Shown here: one piece after another, positions 1 through 8,320 of the stretch
How positions within the stretch are numbered: position 1 is the first letter of the stretch
Layout: the number at the start of each line of letters is the position of its first letter
Assembly: GCA_016841425.1 (NCBI GenBank)
Contig: JAENZE010000001.1
Span: forward strand, 124,001 to 188,000
Direction: 5' to 3'
DNA length: 64,000 nt
Origin: Syntrophomonas sp.
Lineage (GTDB): Bacteria > Bacillota > Syntrophomonadia > Syntrophomonadales > Syntrophomonadaceae
Position numbers and translations under genes: made by a program
Notes under the pieces: generated by a model
The model's database searches: none
What the model saw: only the letters and a program-made list of their open reading frames with translations
Told to the model about the DNA's origin: nothing

Positions 1-101
1 ATTATATTTTGCTTACCGTTATAATCATTGTTATGGTGTTTGCCGATCATATGTGGCAGCAGTTGCCTGTAAACAGTGAGGAACAAACTAGCATCACATA
101 G
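1..101 (+). CDS. 3' end of a probable membrane protein (5' truncated)
   Basis: From base 3 a frame is open to a TAG at 99-101. It encodes a strongly hydrophobic stretch (ILLTVIIIVMVF) followed by a short polar tail ending NSEEQTSIT. This looks like the last transmembrane helix and C-terminal tail of a membrane protein whose body lies before the window. The other two forward frames close or lack such composition. The fragment is too short to name a family. A hydrophobic run in AT-rich DNA could arise by chance, so confidence is moderate to low. Confidence 0.4.
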   Translation, partial: YILLTVIIIVMVFADHMWQQLPVNSEEQTSIT

Positions 102-200
102 GAATTGCATTTCTGGATAAAGATATATATCCGAATCTATCACATCAGAGTATAAGAGCGACAAATCGAAACCTTTCCCTGTCGTAACCCCGAAAATATA

Positions 201-884
201 TTATGGTTGGCTAGCTTTTTTACGGGCTATTTCCTGGTCCTGTTTTTCATAGAGTATTTTACATAAACGGTCAACAACTGAATCGGACAGTTTGGTGACG
301 GGACGACCACTTGTAAGAGCATAATAATAGGTGCGAGAAATTTTTTCAAAAAGCTCTACATTACGATAGGCGTTTTCAATTGATATTCCCAGGCTCAGTG
401 CTCCGTGGTTTTGAATAACATAACAGTTACAGCGGTTATTTAATAAGGATACTAAGTTTTGCGATAACTGATGACTGCCTGATAAGGCATAAGGGATGAT
501 ATCAATAATATGTCCCGTATTTATGGTTACCTCATCAAAAAGAGCCGGAATTGGTTCATTGATCAAAGCGAATATGCTGGCATATACTTGATGCGTATGG
601 ATGATAGCATTAACATCAGGACGGTGTTTATATACTTCTATATGCATTTCTGTTTCAAGGGAAGGCTTAAATTTTCCCTCCAAGACATTCATTTCAAAGT
701 CAACTATGCATATGTCATCGACGTGAATACCAAAGTAGTCCATACTGGTTGGAGTTATTGCTATAGTATTTTCCCCCTCGATCAGTATGGATATATTGCC
801 GCCAGTGCCAACTGTATAGCCTTTCTGCGATAGACGCTGGCTATATTGTAAAACTGATTCTTTGTAAGCGTGATACTTACTCAA
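201..884 (-). CDS. Class II aldolase/adducin family protein
   Basis: A 227-aa cytoplasmic protein of the class II (zinc) aldolase family, which cleaves or forms sugar phosphates; L-fuculose-1-phosphate and L-ribulose-5-phosphate enzymes are the usual relatives. Visible family marks are GTGGNIS at about residues 26-32, a Glu in PSLETEMH (77 or 79), the metal-binding HTH at 96-98 and a third His in QNHG at 160. Length is normal for the family. The start is a TTG with AGAAGGAA about eight bases upstream. No sugar pathway gene is adjacent, so the substrate cannot be inferred; a methylthioribulose-phosphate dehydratase-like role is also possible for this superfamily. Confidence 0.85.
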   Translation of the reverse strand: MSKYHAYKESVLQYSQRLSQKGYTVGTGGNISILIEGENTIAITPTSMDYFGIHVDDICIVDFEMNVLEGKFKPSLETEMHIEVYKHRPDVNAIIHTHQVYASIFALINEPIPALFDEVTINTGHIIDIIPYALSGSHQLSQNLVSLLNNRCNCYVIQNHGALSLGISIENAYRNVELFEKISRTYYYALTSGRPVTKLSDSVVDRLCKILYEKQDQEIARKKASQP

Positions 885-1104
885 TTTTGACGTTCCTTCT
901 TTCCTGTAATTTTTTCAAACTTCTTAAGCATAATATTATCATAATAAAAACTGCTTTTGAAATAGATTCGAAAAACGTCCTCGGGCTCATGATGTTACTG
1001 AACCAGGAAGTAGATGCTCGGAGGTATCACTAAATAGAAAATACTGTGAATCCTGCAGGGCATCCCTTCCCACATATTAATTTTACAGGATTTATAAATA
1101 AGTC

Positions 1105-1740
1105 TTAACGAATAAAGTTCATGAATATTTTAGCTTCTCCTTCTGGTTCTTCTACCTTTCCTTTTCCGTTTTCAATTAGTTTCATAAGCCATGCCATATT
1201 TTTACCAAGCAGTCTCATTATCTGTGCTCCCTCTTCATCCTGTAACGCCTCTCCTGGGCTTGTACCGTGAATAACATTCCAATAATTCGAAGTTGGCATC
1301 AGCATTTCCGAATAATTAATATAGTGATTTAACTGATCAACTGTTGGAACTCCACCAGAACGCCTTACCGCAACAACAGCTGCACCAACCTTGTGTCTCA
1401 GCATTCCATCATTATTAGACGTAACATATATGGCTCTATCTAAAAATGATTTCATAGTTGCCCCAATTGATGAAAAGTGTACCGGTGATCCTAAAATAAT
1501 TCCATCGGCTTCTTTCATTTTTTGAATCCACTCATTAACCTCATCACCTGGAAGTGTACATTTTTCATCTTTATTTATTTTGCATTTACCACAAGCGATA
1601 CATCCCCTAATGGACTTGTTTCCCACATGAACAAGCTCAGTTTCAATACCTTCCTTCTCAAGTTCATTAATAACCATCTTTATTGCATGATAAGTATTTC
1701 CCTCCGGTTTTGGACTGCCATTAAAAGCTACAACTTTCAT
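1105..1740 (-). CDS. NADPH-dependent FMN reductase / iron-sulfur flavoprotein
   Basis: A 211-aa flavodoxin-fold protein of the NAD(P)H-dependent FMN reductase group. The N-terminus carries the phosphate-binding loop GSPKPEGNTYHA (about 9-20), and a cysteine cluster CIACGKCKINKDEKC follows at about 47-61. That cluster is typical of iron-sulfur flavoproteins and related multimeric flavodoxins of anaerobes. A second flavin-contact segment, GSPVHFSSIGATMKSFLDR, lies near 84-102. It is likely a cytoplasmic electron carrier or reductase that uses FMN; the physiological partner is unknown. Start ATG is preceded by GAGGAGG at good distance. It is a single gene with no obvious operon partners. Confidence 0.85.
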   Translation of the reverse strand: MKVVAFNGSPKPEGNTYHAIKMVINELEKEGIETELVHVGNKSIRGCIACGKCKINKDEKCTLPGDEVNEWIQKMKEADGIILGSPVHFSSIGATMKSFLDRAIYVTSNNDGMLRHKVGAAVVAVRRSGGVPTVDQLNHYINYSEMLMPTSNYWNVIHGTSPGEALQDEEGAQIMRLLGKNMAWLMKLIENGKGKVEEPEGEAKIFMNFIR

Positions 1741-1800
1741 TTGTTTTCCTCCTCGTTATTTGTTGAAAAATATTATCTTTACCTTACATAAGATAATGAG

Positions 1801-1902
1801 AATAATGTACTAATATACATTCCAGATGATATACCAAGACCGCCAAAATTTAAAGATGAAGAAGATGTTATTTTATTACTATTAAAATACTGGCGTTATT
1901 AA
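1801..1902 (+). pseudogene. Possible gene fragment, no start codon
   Basis: Between a TAA at 1789-1791 and a TAA at 1900-1902 the frame is open and codes for a protein-like stretch including IPDDIPRPPKFKDEED and ILLLLKYWRY. No ATG, GTG or TTG with a ribosome binding site heads it. It could be the 3' remnant of a lost gene. I do not recognise the family, and chance openness in AT-rich DNA is a real alternative. Confidence 0.2.
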
Positions 1903-1955
1903 AGCTATCGGTCGTGCGGTTTATGTGCCTTTCTGAACAGGGGCAATTTGAAGAG

Positions 1956-1987
1956 AAAAAATGCCTGTAACAATATGTCTACAGGCA
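1956..1987 (-). terminator. Rho-independent terminator of the coat genes
   Basis: Arms TGCCTGTA and TACAGGCA (1962-1969 and 1980-1987) enclose a 10-nt loop. Read on the minus strand the stem is followed by six T residues. It lies about 50 bp past the stop of the downstream coat-protein gene. Confidence 0.8.
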
Positions 1988-2037
1988 AGCGCTGATTAGC
2001 CACAGCTATTCATAATATATTTTATAAGGAGGAAAAT

Positions 2038-2343
2038 TTACGTATGCTGGCTCAATATTGATTGGGATTGATGAAAAGAGGCTTCCAGCTGCTTATTGGG
2101 CTCATCATAAGGATTCATCCAATTCCGGCTGATCATCAAACTGGCCAAAGCTTCATGTTCCATAACTTTTTGACTGACAAAGCTGCTTAAAATTGACCTT
2201 AGTTCTGGAGTTGTAGCAATAAGAGTTGCTGCCAGATAACCTTGAGCACCAGCTGCTGCTGAGGCCATCAGACTATAGGAGAAAGTTTGATCTGCCGGCT
2301 GGTCTGCAGCCGCACCAAAGAACCGATTTATAAGATTGCTCAT
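2038..2343 (-). CDS. CotF-like spore coat protein
   Basis: A small protein (about 101 aa from the preferred start) rich in Ala, Ser and Gln with a helical ferritin-like look, resembling the coat protein F family of spore-formers (DUF892-like bundles such as ASAAAGAQGYLAATLIAT). The preferred start is the ATG at 2343, giving MSNLINRFFG, because CAGGAGGT lies about ten bases upstream inside the previous gene. A start 9 codons earlier would remove that spacing. The gene follows the 71-aa gene with one base between them, so the two are cotranscribed and probably translationally coupled. Expected location is the spore coat or the mother cell. The family assignment is by composition and motif memory only. 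Confidence 0.7.
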   Translation of the reverse strand: MSNLINRFFGAAADQPADQTFSYSLMASAAAGAQGYLAATLIATTPELRSILSSFVSQKVMEHEALASLMISRNWMNPYDEPNKQLEASFHQSQSILSQHT

Positions 2344-2344
2344 G

Positions 2345-2560
2345 CTACTGAATACCTCCTGTAATAACACTATTTTCTGTTAGAAACTGCTGCAGGGTCC
2401 GAATACGGGTTTCACTTGATGCGATACCTGTTTCGGTCATTCTTTTCAGATCCTGGTCATTTATAGCACTGTATACTACTTTAGAAATAGCCAAGCCATT
2501 GGTCTCTGCCCTTAATAGTGTGGTTAAGGCTAGCATCTCATCCTGGCTTAAATTGCGCAT
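2345..2560 (-). CDS. Small helical protein paired with the coat protein gene
   Basis: A 71-aa protein beginning MRNLSQDEMLALTTLLRAE, predicted to be two or three amphipathic helices with no signal peptide or cysteine. The ATG follows GGGAGGT at about 6 bases. It is the first gene of a two-gene unit with the CotF-like protein, which starts one base after its stop codon. Similar small partners accompany CotF-type proteins in spore-forming Firmicutes, so a coat-associated role is inferred from context. I cannot assign a defined domain. Confidence 0.6.
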   Translation of the reverse strand: MRNLSQDEMLALTTLLRAETNGLAISKVVYSAINDQDLKRMTETGIASSETRIRTLQQFLTENSVITGGIQ

Positions 2561-2694
2561 GTTTTACCTCCCTTTATAGTTTTATGCTAAAGCTATTATT
2601 CCTTATAGATATTTTAAATATTAGGGTTTTAAAGTGGAAAAATATTGCTGCTTGAAGTTTAAGGTAATAATTTTAACCTAGGACTCAGACAAAC

Positions 2695-5373
2695 CTAATG
2701 GATAAAGTGAGTTGGTAAATATGAAGCAATATCGGGTTCCTGATAAATATAATAAGGATAAACGTTTTTAACTGGTTCATTTATAAACTTCTCGATTAAT
2801 TCCAGGGATGGTTCGAAGTTCTCATAAAACATAACGATTAAATCTCCAGGGAATGCATTGTATATTGCGGTCCTAAGAGCATCAATTTCAGAGCAAATAA
2901 TTTCTATATTTCCGGTATGAGCACCCCCGCCAAGAACTCCCTGGTAAAGGAGGTCAGCAACTTCACCAGGTTTCCTTCCCCTTAAATCAGTGTCTTCTTT
3001 AATATATATTTGGGAAAAGGTTCGCCCTGATATTTCACCAACCTCGTATATCATTCGATCAATGCGGTCTCCTGGCATTCCAATAACACCTACCAGCCTC
3101 CCGGCATTTAAAGATTTGGCAAATTCGAGAACCGAATGATATCCACTCGGGTTGTGTCCGTAATCAAGTAATACTTGAAAGCCGCCCAGGTCAAATAGAT
3201 TAAATCTTCCTGCGTTAGCGACTGGGTCAGGTTTAAAGGACCGCAATCCCGAGCGTATAGTAGGATTATCTATCCCTAAAGCAAAAAGTCCGGCTACGGC
3301 GGCTAATGAATTTTCGACATTACAGATAGCCTTTCCGTCAAAGGTTATTGGTATTTCATTTATTGAAAGCAAGGGAATAGGCTGATATTGATGATATATC
3401 AATACTATGCCGTTCTCAAATACTACCGCTGTTCCGCCCTGGATAATATGATCCTCAATTAATGGGTTATCCCTATTCCTGGAAAAGTAAATCAGGTTAC
3501 ATTGCACTCTCTGATTGATGTGCACCACCATATCATCATCAGCGTTTAATATCGCATACCCCTGGGGTTTGACCGCCTCAACAATCAATGCTTTTACAAA
3601 GGCCATTTCTTCCAGGGTGTCTATACCATCTAATCCAAGATGATCCTCACTGACATTGACAATAATTCCCACGTCTGCAGTATCATATCCCAGGCCTTTG
3701 CGGATTATTCCACCCCTGGCGGTCTCTAAAACGGCTGTCTCTACCTCCTTGTTATAGAGAACAGAGTGAGCACTCAGAAGTCCCGTATTATCTCCTTTGG
3801 AAACACATTCTTCCCCGATATAGGTGCCGCTGGAACAGGTCATACCCACCTTTTTTCCTGTTAGGGACAGCACATGACTTATCATTCTAGTGACCGTTGT
3901 TTTGCCGTTGCTTCCAGTGATAGAAATAATGGGAATAGAGAATGGGGCACCTTCCGGATAGATAAGGTCAAGAATATCAGCAGCAACGTTTTGGGGCTGG
4001 CCTTCAGCAGGATAAAGATGCATTCTCAAGCCAGGAACGGCATTAACTTCGATTATTGCTCCATTCTGGGGGGTTAAGGGGTGGGAAATGTCATCTATAA
4101 CCATATCGATCCCGGCTACTTCCAAGCCGATAATTTTAGCAGCTTTTACCGCCAGAGCTTTATTCGAAGGATGAATTTCCCGGGTACAATCACGGGCGCT
4201 GCCACCCGTACTCAAATTTCCATTTTCCCTGAGGTAGACTATTTCACCAAACTTGGGCACTGAATCTTCTGTGAGACCTGACCTGGCTAATGATTCTTTA
4301 GCCACTGAATCCAATTTAATTTTTGTTAAAGGTTTTTCATGACCTTCTCCTCTATGGGGATTATTATTCTCCGCCTCCACTAATTCTTTTATAGAATGAA
4401 TCCCATCTCCTAGTATACAGGGAGGCTTTCTTTCTGCCGCAGCGGACACTTTATCTCCCACTACCAAAATCCTATAGTCGTTTCCCGGAATATATTCTTC
4501 CACTATAATCTGATCCGTATATCTGCAAGCTATACGATAGGCTCTTCGAAGCAATTTCTCATTATCAATATTGCTCATCACACCCTTACCCTGGTTTCCG
4601 TTTAAAGGCTTAATTACGATCGGGTAGCCTAATTGCTTTGCCAGAAGAACAGCCTCATCTTCGGAACATGCCATATACCCTTCCGGCACAGGTATGCCAT
4701 TTTCCCGCAGCATAGCATTGGTCACTTCTTTATTTTTGGCAAGGTCAACTGCTATACAACTGGTGGTATCAGGCAGCGAAGCTTCAATCAAACGTAGGTG
4801 TTTTCCATGACCAAGCTGCAGCAAACTATCTTGACCCAGCCGTCTAACCGGAATTTGACGTGTCCTGGCCTCATCCCAGATGGCCTGGGTGCTGGGACCT
4901 AGATCAGATTCTAAAGTGAGACTCCGCAGCCAGTCTAATATTTCTTCGAGGAGGACGGATTCATTCCGGGCCAGAGCTGAAATTATTTCTGCTGCTGCCC
5001 GGCCAAATTCCATAGCGCAGAGTTCATTAATATGTTCATAAACGATATAATATATCGATGGTTCTTCTAAAAATCTGGTTTTACCATAATAGACGGTATA
5101 ACCCATAATACTTTGCAGTTCAAGAGCCAAATGCTCAGTGACATGAGAGAGGAGAGTTCCCTCCTGCAATCGATCGACAAAGCCACCTTCATAGCCGGTA
5201 GAGCAGAAATGGGATTTTAGTCCGGGAAACATATTAAGCAAGCGCTCATTAAAACCGGGCAGCTGCTTTGTAGATATTTCAGCAAATTCTTCGAGATCTA
5301 TCACCATTTTAGTGACTGGTTTATGACAGAATATATTCCTGCCACTATAATTTGTTATCTCCATTATTCTCAC
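2695..5373 (-). CDS. cphA: Cyanophycin synthetase CphA
   Basis: An 892-aa enzyme that makes multi-L-arginyl-poly-L-aspartate from Asp and Arg with ATP, without a ribosome. Three parts are visible: an N-terminal primer/structural region (about 1-160), an ATP-grasp domain (about 210-470, with VIKPLNGNQGKGV and EVNAVPGLRMHLYP) that adds Asp to the backbone, and a Mur-ligase-like domain whose P-loop GSNGKTT is at 487-493 and which attaches Arg. Length fits the family (about 870-900). It is the last gene of the minus-strand iadA-cphB-cphA unit, 36 bp after cphB. The product would be a cytoplasmic nitrogen and carbon store, perhaps deposited before sporulation. No frameshift or missing motif is seen. 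Confidence 0.97.
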   Translation of the reverse strand: MRIMEITNYSGRNIFCHKPVTKMVIDLEEFAEISTKQLPGFNERLLNMFPGLKSHFCSTGYEGGFVDRLQEGTLLSHVTEHLALELQSIMGYTVYYGKTRFLEEPSIYYIVYEHINELCAMEFGRAAAEIISALARNESVLLEEILDWLRSLTLESDLGPSTQAIWDEARTRQIPVRRLGQDSLLQLGHGKHLRLIEASLPDTTSCIAVDLAKNKEVTNAMLRENGIPVPEGYMACSEDEAVLLAKQLGYPIVIKPLNGNQGKGVMSNIDNEKLLRRAYRIACRYTDQIIVEEYIPGNDYRILVVGDKVSAAAERKPPCILGDGIHSIKELVEAENNNPHRGEGHEKPLTKIKLDSVAKESLARSGLTEDSVPKFGEIVYLRENGNLSTGGSARDCTREIHPSNKALAVKAAKIIGLEVAGIDMVIDDISHPLTPQNGAIIEVNAVPGLRMHLYPAEGQPQNVAADILDLIYPEGAPFSIPIISITGSNGKTTVTRMISHVLSLTGKKVGMTCSSGTYIGEECVSKGDNTGLLSAHSVLYNKEVETAVLETARGGIIRKGLGYDTADVGIIVNVSEDHLGLDGIDTLEEMAFVKALIVEAVKPQGYAILNADDDMVVHINQRVQCNLIYFSRNRDNPLIEDHIIQGGTAVVFENGIVLIYHQYQPIPLLSINEIPITFDGKAICNVENSLAAVAGLFALGIDNPTIRSGLRSFKPDPVANAGRFNLFDLGGFQVLLDYGHNPSGYHSVLEFAKSLNAGRLVGVIGMPGDRIDRMIYEVGEISGRTFSQIYIKEDTDLRGRKPGEVADLLYQGVLGGGAHTGNIEIICSEIDALRTAIYNAFPGDLIVMFYENFEPSLELIEKFINEPVKNVYPYYIYQEPDIASYLPTHFIH

Positions 5374-5409
5374 TCTAAATATCCTCCCACGGATATATCT
5401 TCGTTTTTC

Positions 5410-6219
5410 CTAGTGCAGTCTTAAAACTTCTCGTCGTTTAAAATCAAAACCATAACCCTTTGACAAGATGTGCAGACTGGCATTGGTTATGGCTAATATC
5501 TCATCCGGTTTGGTCTCCGAAACGTTAGTACTCTTAATTGACTTACCGTCAATAACAGTAACCGCATTATTGCCAATAACTTCGAAATATTCGTCCGGAA
5601 AAACATGGATACCGGTGTCTTCATCAATACCAATACCTAAAACCCCAGGGTTTCCTGCTACTCCGCATAATAATCGTCCAAGTCTTCCCCTTTGGTCAAA
5701 ATGCTGGTCGATAATTACCTCTTCCAATAGACTTAAACCGGGCGCCATTTTTAAGGTGCATTTTCTGGCCGCATCGTTACTGTTTCCTTCGACAATCATA
5801 GTACTGCTCATTACAGAAGCGCCTGCACTGGTACCAATTACCGCAGTTCCCTCATGAAAGGAACGCTTCAGAGCCTCATAGGCTTTAGTGCCCCCTAAAA
5901 TACTGGTGATTCTTAGCTGATCCCCACCTGTGAAAAAAAATCCAGTGGCATCCATAATCCTCCGAGTGTTGTCGTCCAGATTGGCTTCATCTCTAGTGTT
6001 GATGTTTAAGATATCTGCTCGTTTTACGCCTAACCGCAGAAAGACCGCCCGATATTCTTCACCTACCTCTTCAGGATGTTGGGTAGCGGTAGTTAAAATG
6101 CCAACTCGAGCATCCTCCCCTCCGATAATTTCCACTACCTCCTGGAGAATGCTGCTTTCACCATATCTATCTTCCGCACCGCCAATGATTACTAGATGGC
6201 CTTTCTTAATATGCCGCAT
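5410..6219 (-). CDS. cphB: Cyanophycinase CphB
   Basis: A 269-aa serine exopeptidase of family S51 that cuts cyanophycin to beta-Asp-Arg dipeptides. The nucleophile elbow GTSAGAS places the catalytic Ser at 131, very close to the characterised cyanobacterial enzyme. FFTGGDQLR (95-103) and VIIDQHFDQRGRLGRL (about 169-184) are further family motifs, the latter holding the probable catalytic His. No signal peptide is present, so this is the intracellular type that degrades the cell's own granules. It lies between iadA and cphA on the same strand with about 20-35 bp gaps, which implies one transcript. Confidence 0.96.
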   Translation of the reverse strand: MRHIKKGHLVIIGGAEDRYGESSILQEVVEIIGGEDARVGILTTATQHPEEVGEEYRAVFLRLGVKRADILNINTRDEANLDDNTRRIMDATGFFFTGGDQLRITSILGGTKAYEALKRSFHEGTAVIGTSAGASVMSSTMIVEGNSNDAARKCTLKMAPGLSLLEEVIIDQHFDQRGRLGRLLCGVAGNPGVLGIGIDEDTGIHVFPDEYFEVIGNNAVTVIDGKSIKSTNVSETKPDEILAITNASLHILSKGYGFDFKRREVLRLH

Positions 6220-6237
6220 GCTGCCTCCTTGTTTTTT

Positions 6238-7389
6238 TCATATCTGCTTTTCGAATTTGCCCTTCATTAGTGTTCTTTGATCCTTAATTGCTACCTGACC
6301 TTTCACTAATAGATGGAAGATGCTCAGGTCATTTTTTTTCAGCACCAGAATATCTGCGTCACTACCGGGTGCAAGGCATCCCTTTTGTGGGTACAACTTC
6401 AATACTCTGGCCGTATTCACTGTCACCGTTTTCATCACAGTGCTCAAATCCAGTTTCTTTTCCAAAATGCATTCTCGCAGATCCTTTATTAATTGGTCGA
6501 TCCTACCTACTCCGTTTTCATTGGCTGAGTTCTGGGGAACACTTCCATTTCCGTCCGAGGATATAGTGACTCTATCGGTGCTAATCCCGCTGTTTATCAT
6601 ATATGTCAGGGATTCTGATACACTGAGGCCTATGGTTTCCCCGGCAGTCAGATCAATATTGCCCCCTTTTTGTAACAGTTTCAGGCCTTGAACAAAGGTG
6701 TTTTGACTACGGTTGATATGAGTTGGAACAAACATTCTAATGGGTAAATCAGTTTCATCTATTAACCGAAATAGGGGGTTTAAACCCTCATTGCCATCAC
6801 CAACATGCAAGTGCAGGATACCTGCTTTTCCTCCCAGCATACCGCCGGTATTAGCTTCTGAAGCTAGAGTTCTTAAGTCCTGTAGAGTTGGGTTAAAGGA
6901 ACGATAATCAGATATTGCTATTTCCCCCACCCCGATAACCTTGTCCAGCAATGCCACATCTGATAGTACTCGCCCGGTTAAAGTCTCAGTAGGACTGGCA
7001 TAACTGCCAGTGTAGATAAAAGTCGTAATACCCTCAGCTTCTAATCCTCTTGCTTTGGCTAGAAGTCCGGCAATGCTTCGAGATACACTATCAAAACCCA
7101 GGACTCCAACTAAAGTAGTTACGCCAGCTTGAATCACATCACTGAACATAATTTCAGGGATTCTGCTGATGGGACCTTCTTCTCCTCCTCCACCGGTAAT
7201 ATGGACATGCTGGTCAATGATTCCTGGACATATGATACAGTGATTGCAGTCAATCACTTCCACATCCCAGGGATTTTCGAGCAAGATCTTATCCTTGATA
7301 TCACATATTTTGTCATTTACCACTAGTATATCTCTGATACCTATATCATCAGGTACCATGCAATGTCCATTCTTTAATAACTTAAACAC
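6238..7389 (-). CDS. iadA: Isoaspartyl (beta-aspartyl) dipeptidase
   Basis: A 383-aa amidohydrolase that splits beta-aspartyl dipeptides, here most likely the beta-Asp-Arg released by CphB, to free Asp and Arg. The binuclear metal motif DQHVH holds H61 and H63; GGGGEEG follows. Further ligands are visible as HLHVGDGNEG, PTHINR and ISSDGNGS. E. coli IadA uses a carbamylated Lys in VIGVKCAISD; here the segment reads VIGVGEIAISD, so Glu156 probably bridges the metals. It heads the cyanophycin operon. The start is GTG with GGAGG four bases upstream, a short spacing. Substrate assignment rests on operon context. Confidence 0.93.
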   Translation of the reverse strand: MFKLLKNGHCMVPDDIGIRDILVVNDKICDIKDKILLENPWDVEVIDCNHCIICPGIIDQHVHITGGGGEEGPISRIPEIMFSDVIQAGVTTLVGVLGFDSVSRSIAGLLAKARGLEAEGITTFIYTGSYASPTETLTGRVLSDVALLDKVIGVGEIAISDYRSFNPTLQDLRTLASEANTGGMLGGKAGILHLHVGDGNEGLNPLFRLIDETDLPIRMFVPTHINRSQNTFVQGLKLLQKGGNIDLTAGETIGLSVSESLTYMINSGISTDRVTISSDGNGSVPQNSANENGVGRIDQLIKDLRECILEKKLDLSTVMKTVTVNTARVLKLYPQKGCLAPGSDADILVLKKNDLSIFHLLVKGQVAIKDQRTLMKGKFEKQI

Positions 7390-7724
7390 TGGGCCTCCAG
7401 GTTGTTTTATTTAAATGATGCCCTGCCAATGAAAATTGATGCTTGGCTGGTGGTGTAAAAATATAGTGGCTTTTCCATGTCAACGAGAGTTTCAAAATTT
7501 TCAGCAATGGGGGGGCATTTTACTGTATTTCAAAATCTAAACCCAAATTTAGGATATAAAGCAGGAAGTGAATAAATGTTTCAGTAGCCTGATTTGTTTG
7601 TGGTGAAAGGTTCATAGGTCGGAAAATCCCTGGTGTGTGTACATTGTAATAGTTTCTCGGATCAATTATAATAATACTAGATAAAGTGGACTGATTATAT
7701 CCACTATGCAAGGTGGTTGATATT
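7390..7724. other. Divergent intergenic region between iadA and the Rrf2 gene
   Basis: This 335-bp stretch separates the leftward cyanophycin operon from the rightward Rrf2 gene. The Rrf2 promoter and a short inverted repeat lie at its right end. I see no convincing sigma-A promoter for iadA: a TTGACA occurs on the minus strand near 7480 but no good -10 sits 16-18 bp beyond it. No coding frame with a start signal is apparent. Confidence 0.6.
7644..7705 (+). promoter_or_regulatory. Sigma-A promoter and inverted repeat upstream of the Rrf2 gene
   Basis: TTGTAA at 7644-7649 and TATAAT at 7667-7672 are separated by 17 bp. Just downstream, AGTGGA (7685-7690) and TCCACT (7700-7705) form an inverted repeat with a 9-bp spacer, spanning the expected start of transcription. 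Its position suits an autoregulatory operator, but binding is inferred. Confidence 0.75.
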
Positions 7725-8165
7725 ATGCAGATTACCAGGCAAACCGAGTATGCTATTAGGACCATGTTAGAACTTGCTGCCAGGCCTGCGGGTGATGTGA
7801 TGCAGGTTAAGATAATATCTGAGCGACAGGGTATACCAGTAGAATTTCTGAAAAAGACGGTTCAGCTTTTGGCCCTGGCCGGGTTGGTTAATACTCGTCG
7901 GGGTACCCAGGGCGGAATAATGCTGGCCAGGGTACCGGAGGACATTACCATAGCTGATATTGTTAAGGCCATAGAGGGTCCCATAGCATTCAATATATGT
8001 TTAGAGCCGGGCTATACTTGCCCCAATCGTACTACCTGTCCGGTTTCACCAGTATTGGCCAGGGCACAGGGAGCTTTCCTGCAGGAACTCAAACGGGAAA
8101 GCCTGGCCGATCTGGTTGAAAAAACGGCCTTAATGAAAAGCATGGAGGATGATTTCAATGAGTGA
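7725..8165 (+). CDS. Rrf2-family transcriptional regulator with Fe-S cysteine cluster
   Basis: A 146-aa winged-helix regulator (MQITRQTEYAIRTMLELA at the N-terminus) with the dimerisation helix and a three-cysteine cluster near the C-terminus, CLEPGYTCPNRTTC, in the spacing used by IscR/NsrR-type proteins to hold an iron-sulfur cluster. It therefore probably senses redox state, nitric oxide or Fe-S supply. The ATG at 7725 is chosen because AAGGTGG ends eight bases before it; an in-frame GTG at 7713 would overlap that site. A near-consensus promoter with an inverted repeat lies upstream. The next tiny ORF starts inside its last codons, and a CGGC-domain gene follows. Confidence 0.92.
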   Translation: MQITRQTEYAIRTMLELAARPAGDVMQVKIISERQGIPVEFLKKTVQLLALAGLVNTRRGTQGGIMLARVPEDITIADIVKAIEGPIAFNICLEPGYTCPNRTTCPVSPVLARAQGAFLQELKRESLADLVEKTALMKSMEDDFNE

Positions 8166-8259
8166 AACAAGTTCGAAGAACCAGGAGCGCATGGCCCGAG
8201 TGGTCTTAAGCATTCGTCCCAACCCTCAGCCAATTTTCATAGGTGGGTATGGCCTTTAG
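8158..8259 (+). CDS. Tiny ORF coupled to the Rrf2 gene
   Basis: A 33-codon frame begins at an ATG that overlaps the Rrf2 stop by eight bases and is preceded by GGAGG at nine bases, a better signal than many genes here have. The peptide starts MSETSSKNQERMARVVLSIR and ends in PIFIGGYGL. No family is recognised. It could be a small protein, a leader that controls the next gene, or the start of a gene truncated by deletion. Evidence for translation is only the binding site and the overlap. Confidence 0.35.
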   Translation: MSETSSKNQERMARVVLSIRPNPQPIFIGGYGL

Positions 8260-8320
8260 CAATGGGGGTTAATTAGTACTTGTAGAATACTGATTTATTT
8301 AGCAGGAAAAGAGGGATAGA

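Noticed and set aside
7440-7490. Minus-strand TTGACA as iadA promoter
   Set aside because: No acceptable -10 lies 16-18 bp downstream; the match is isolated.
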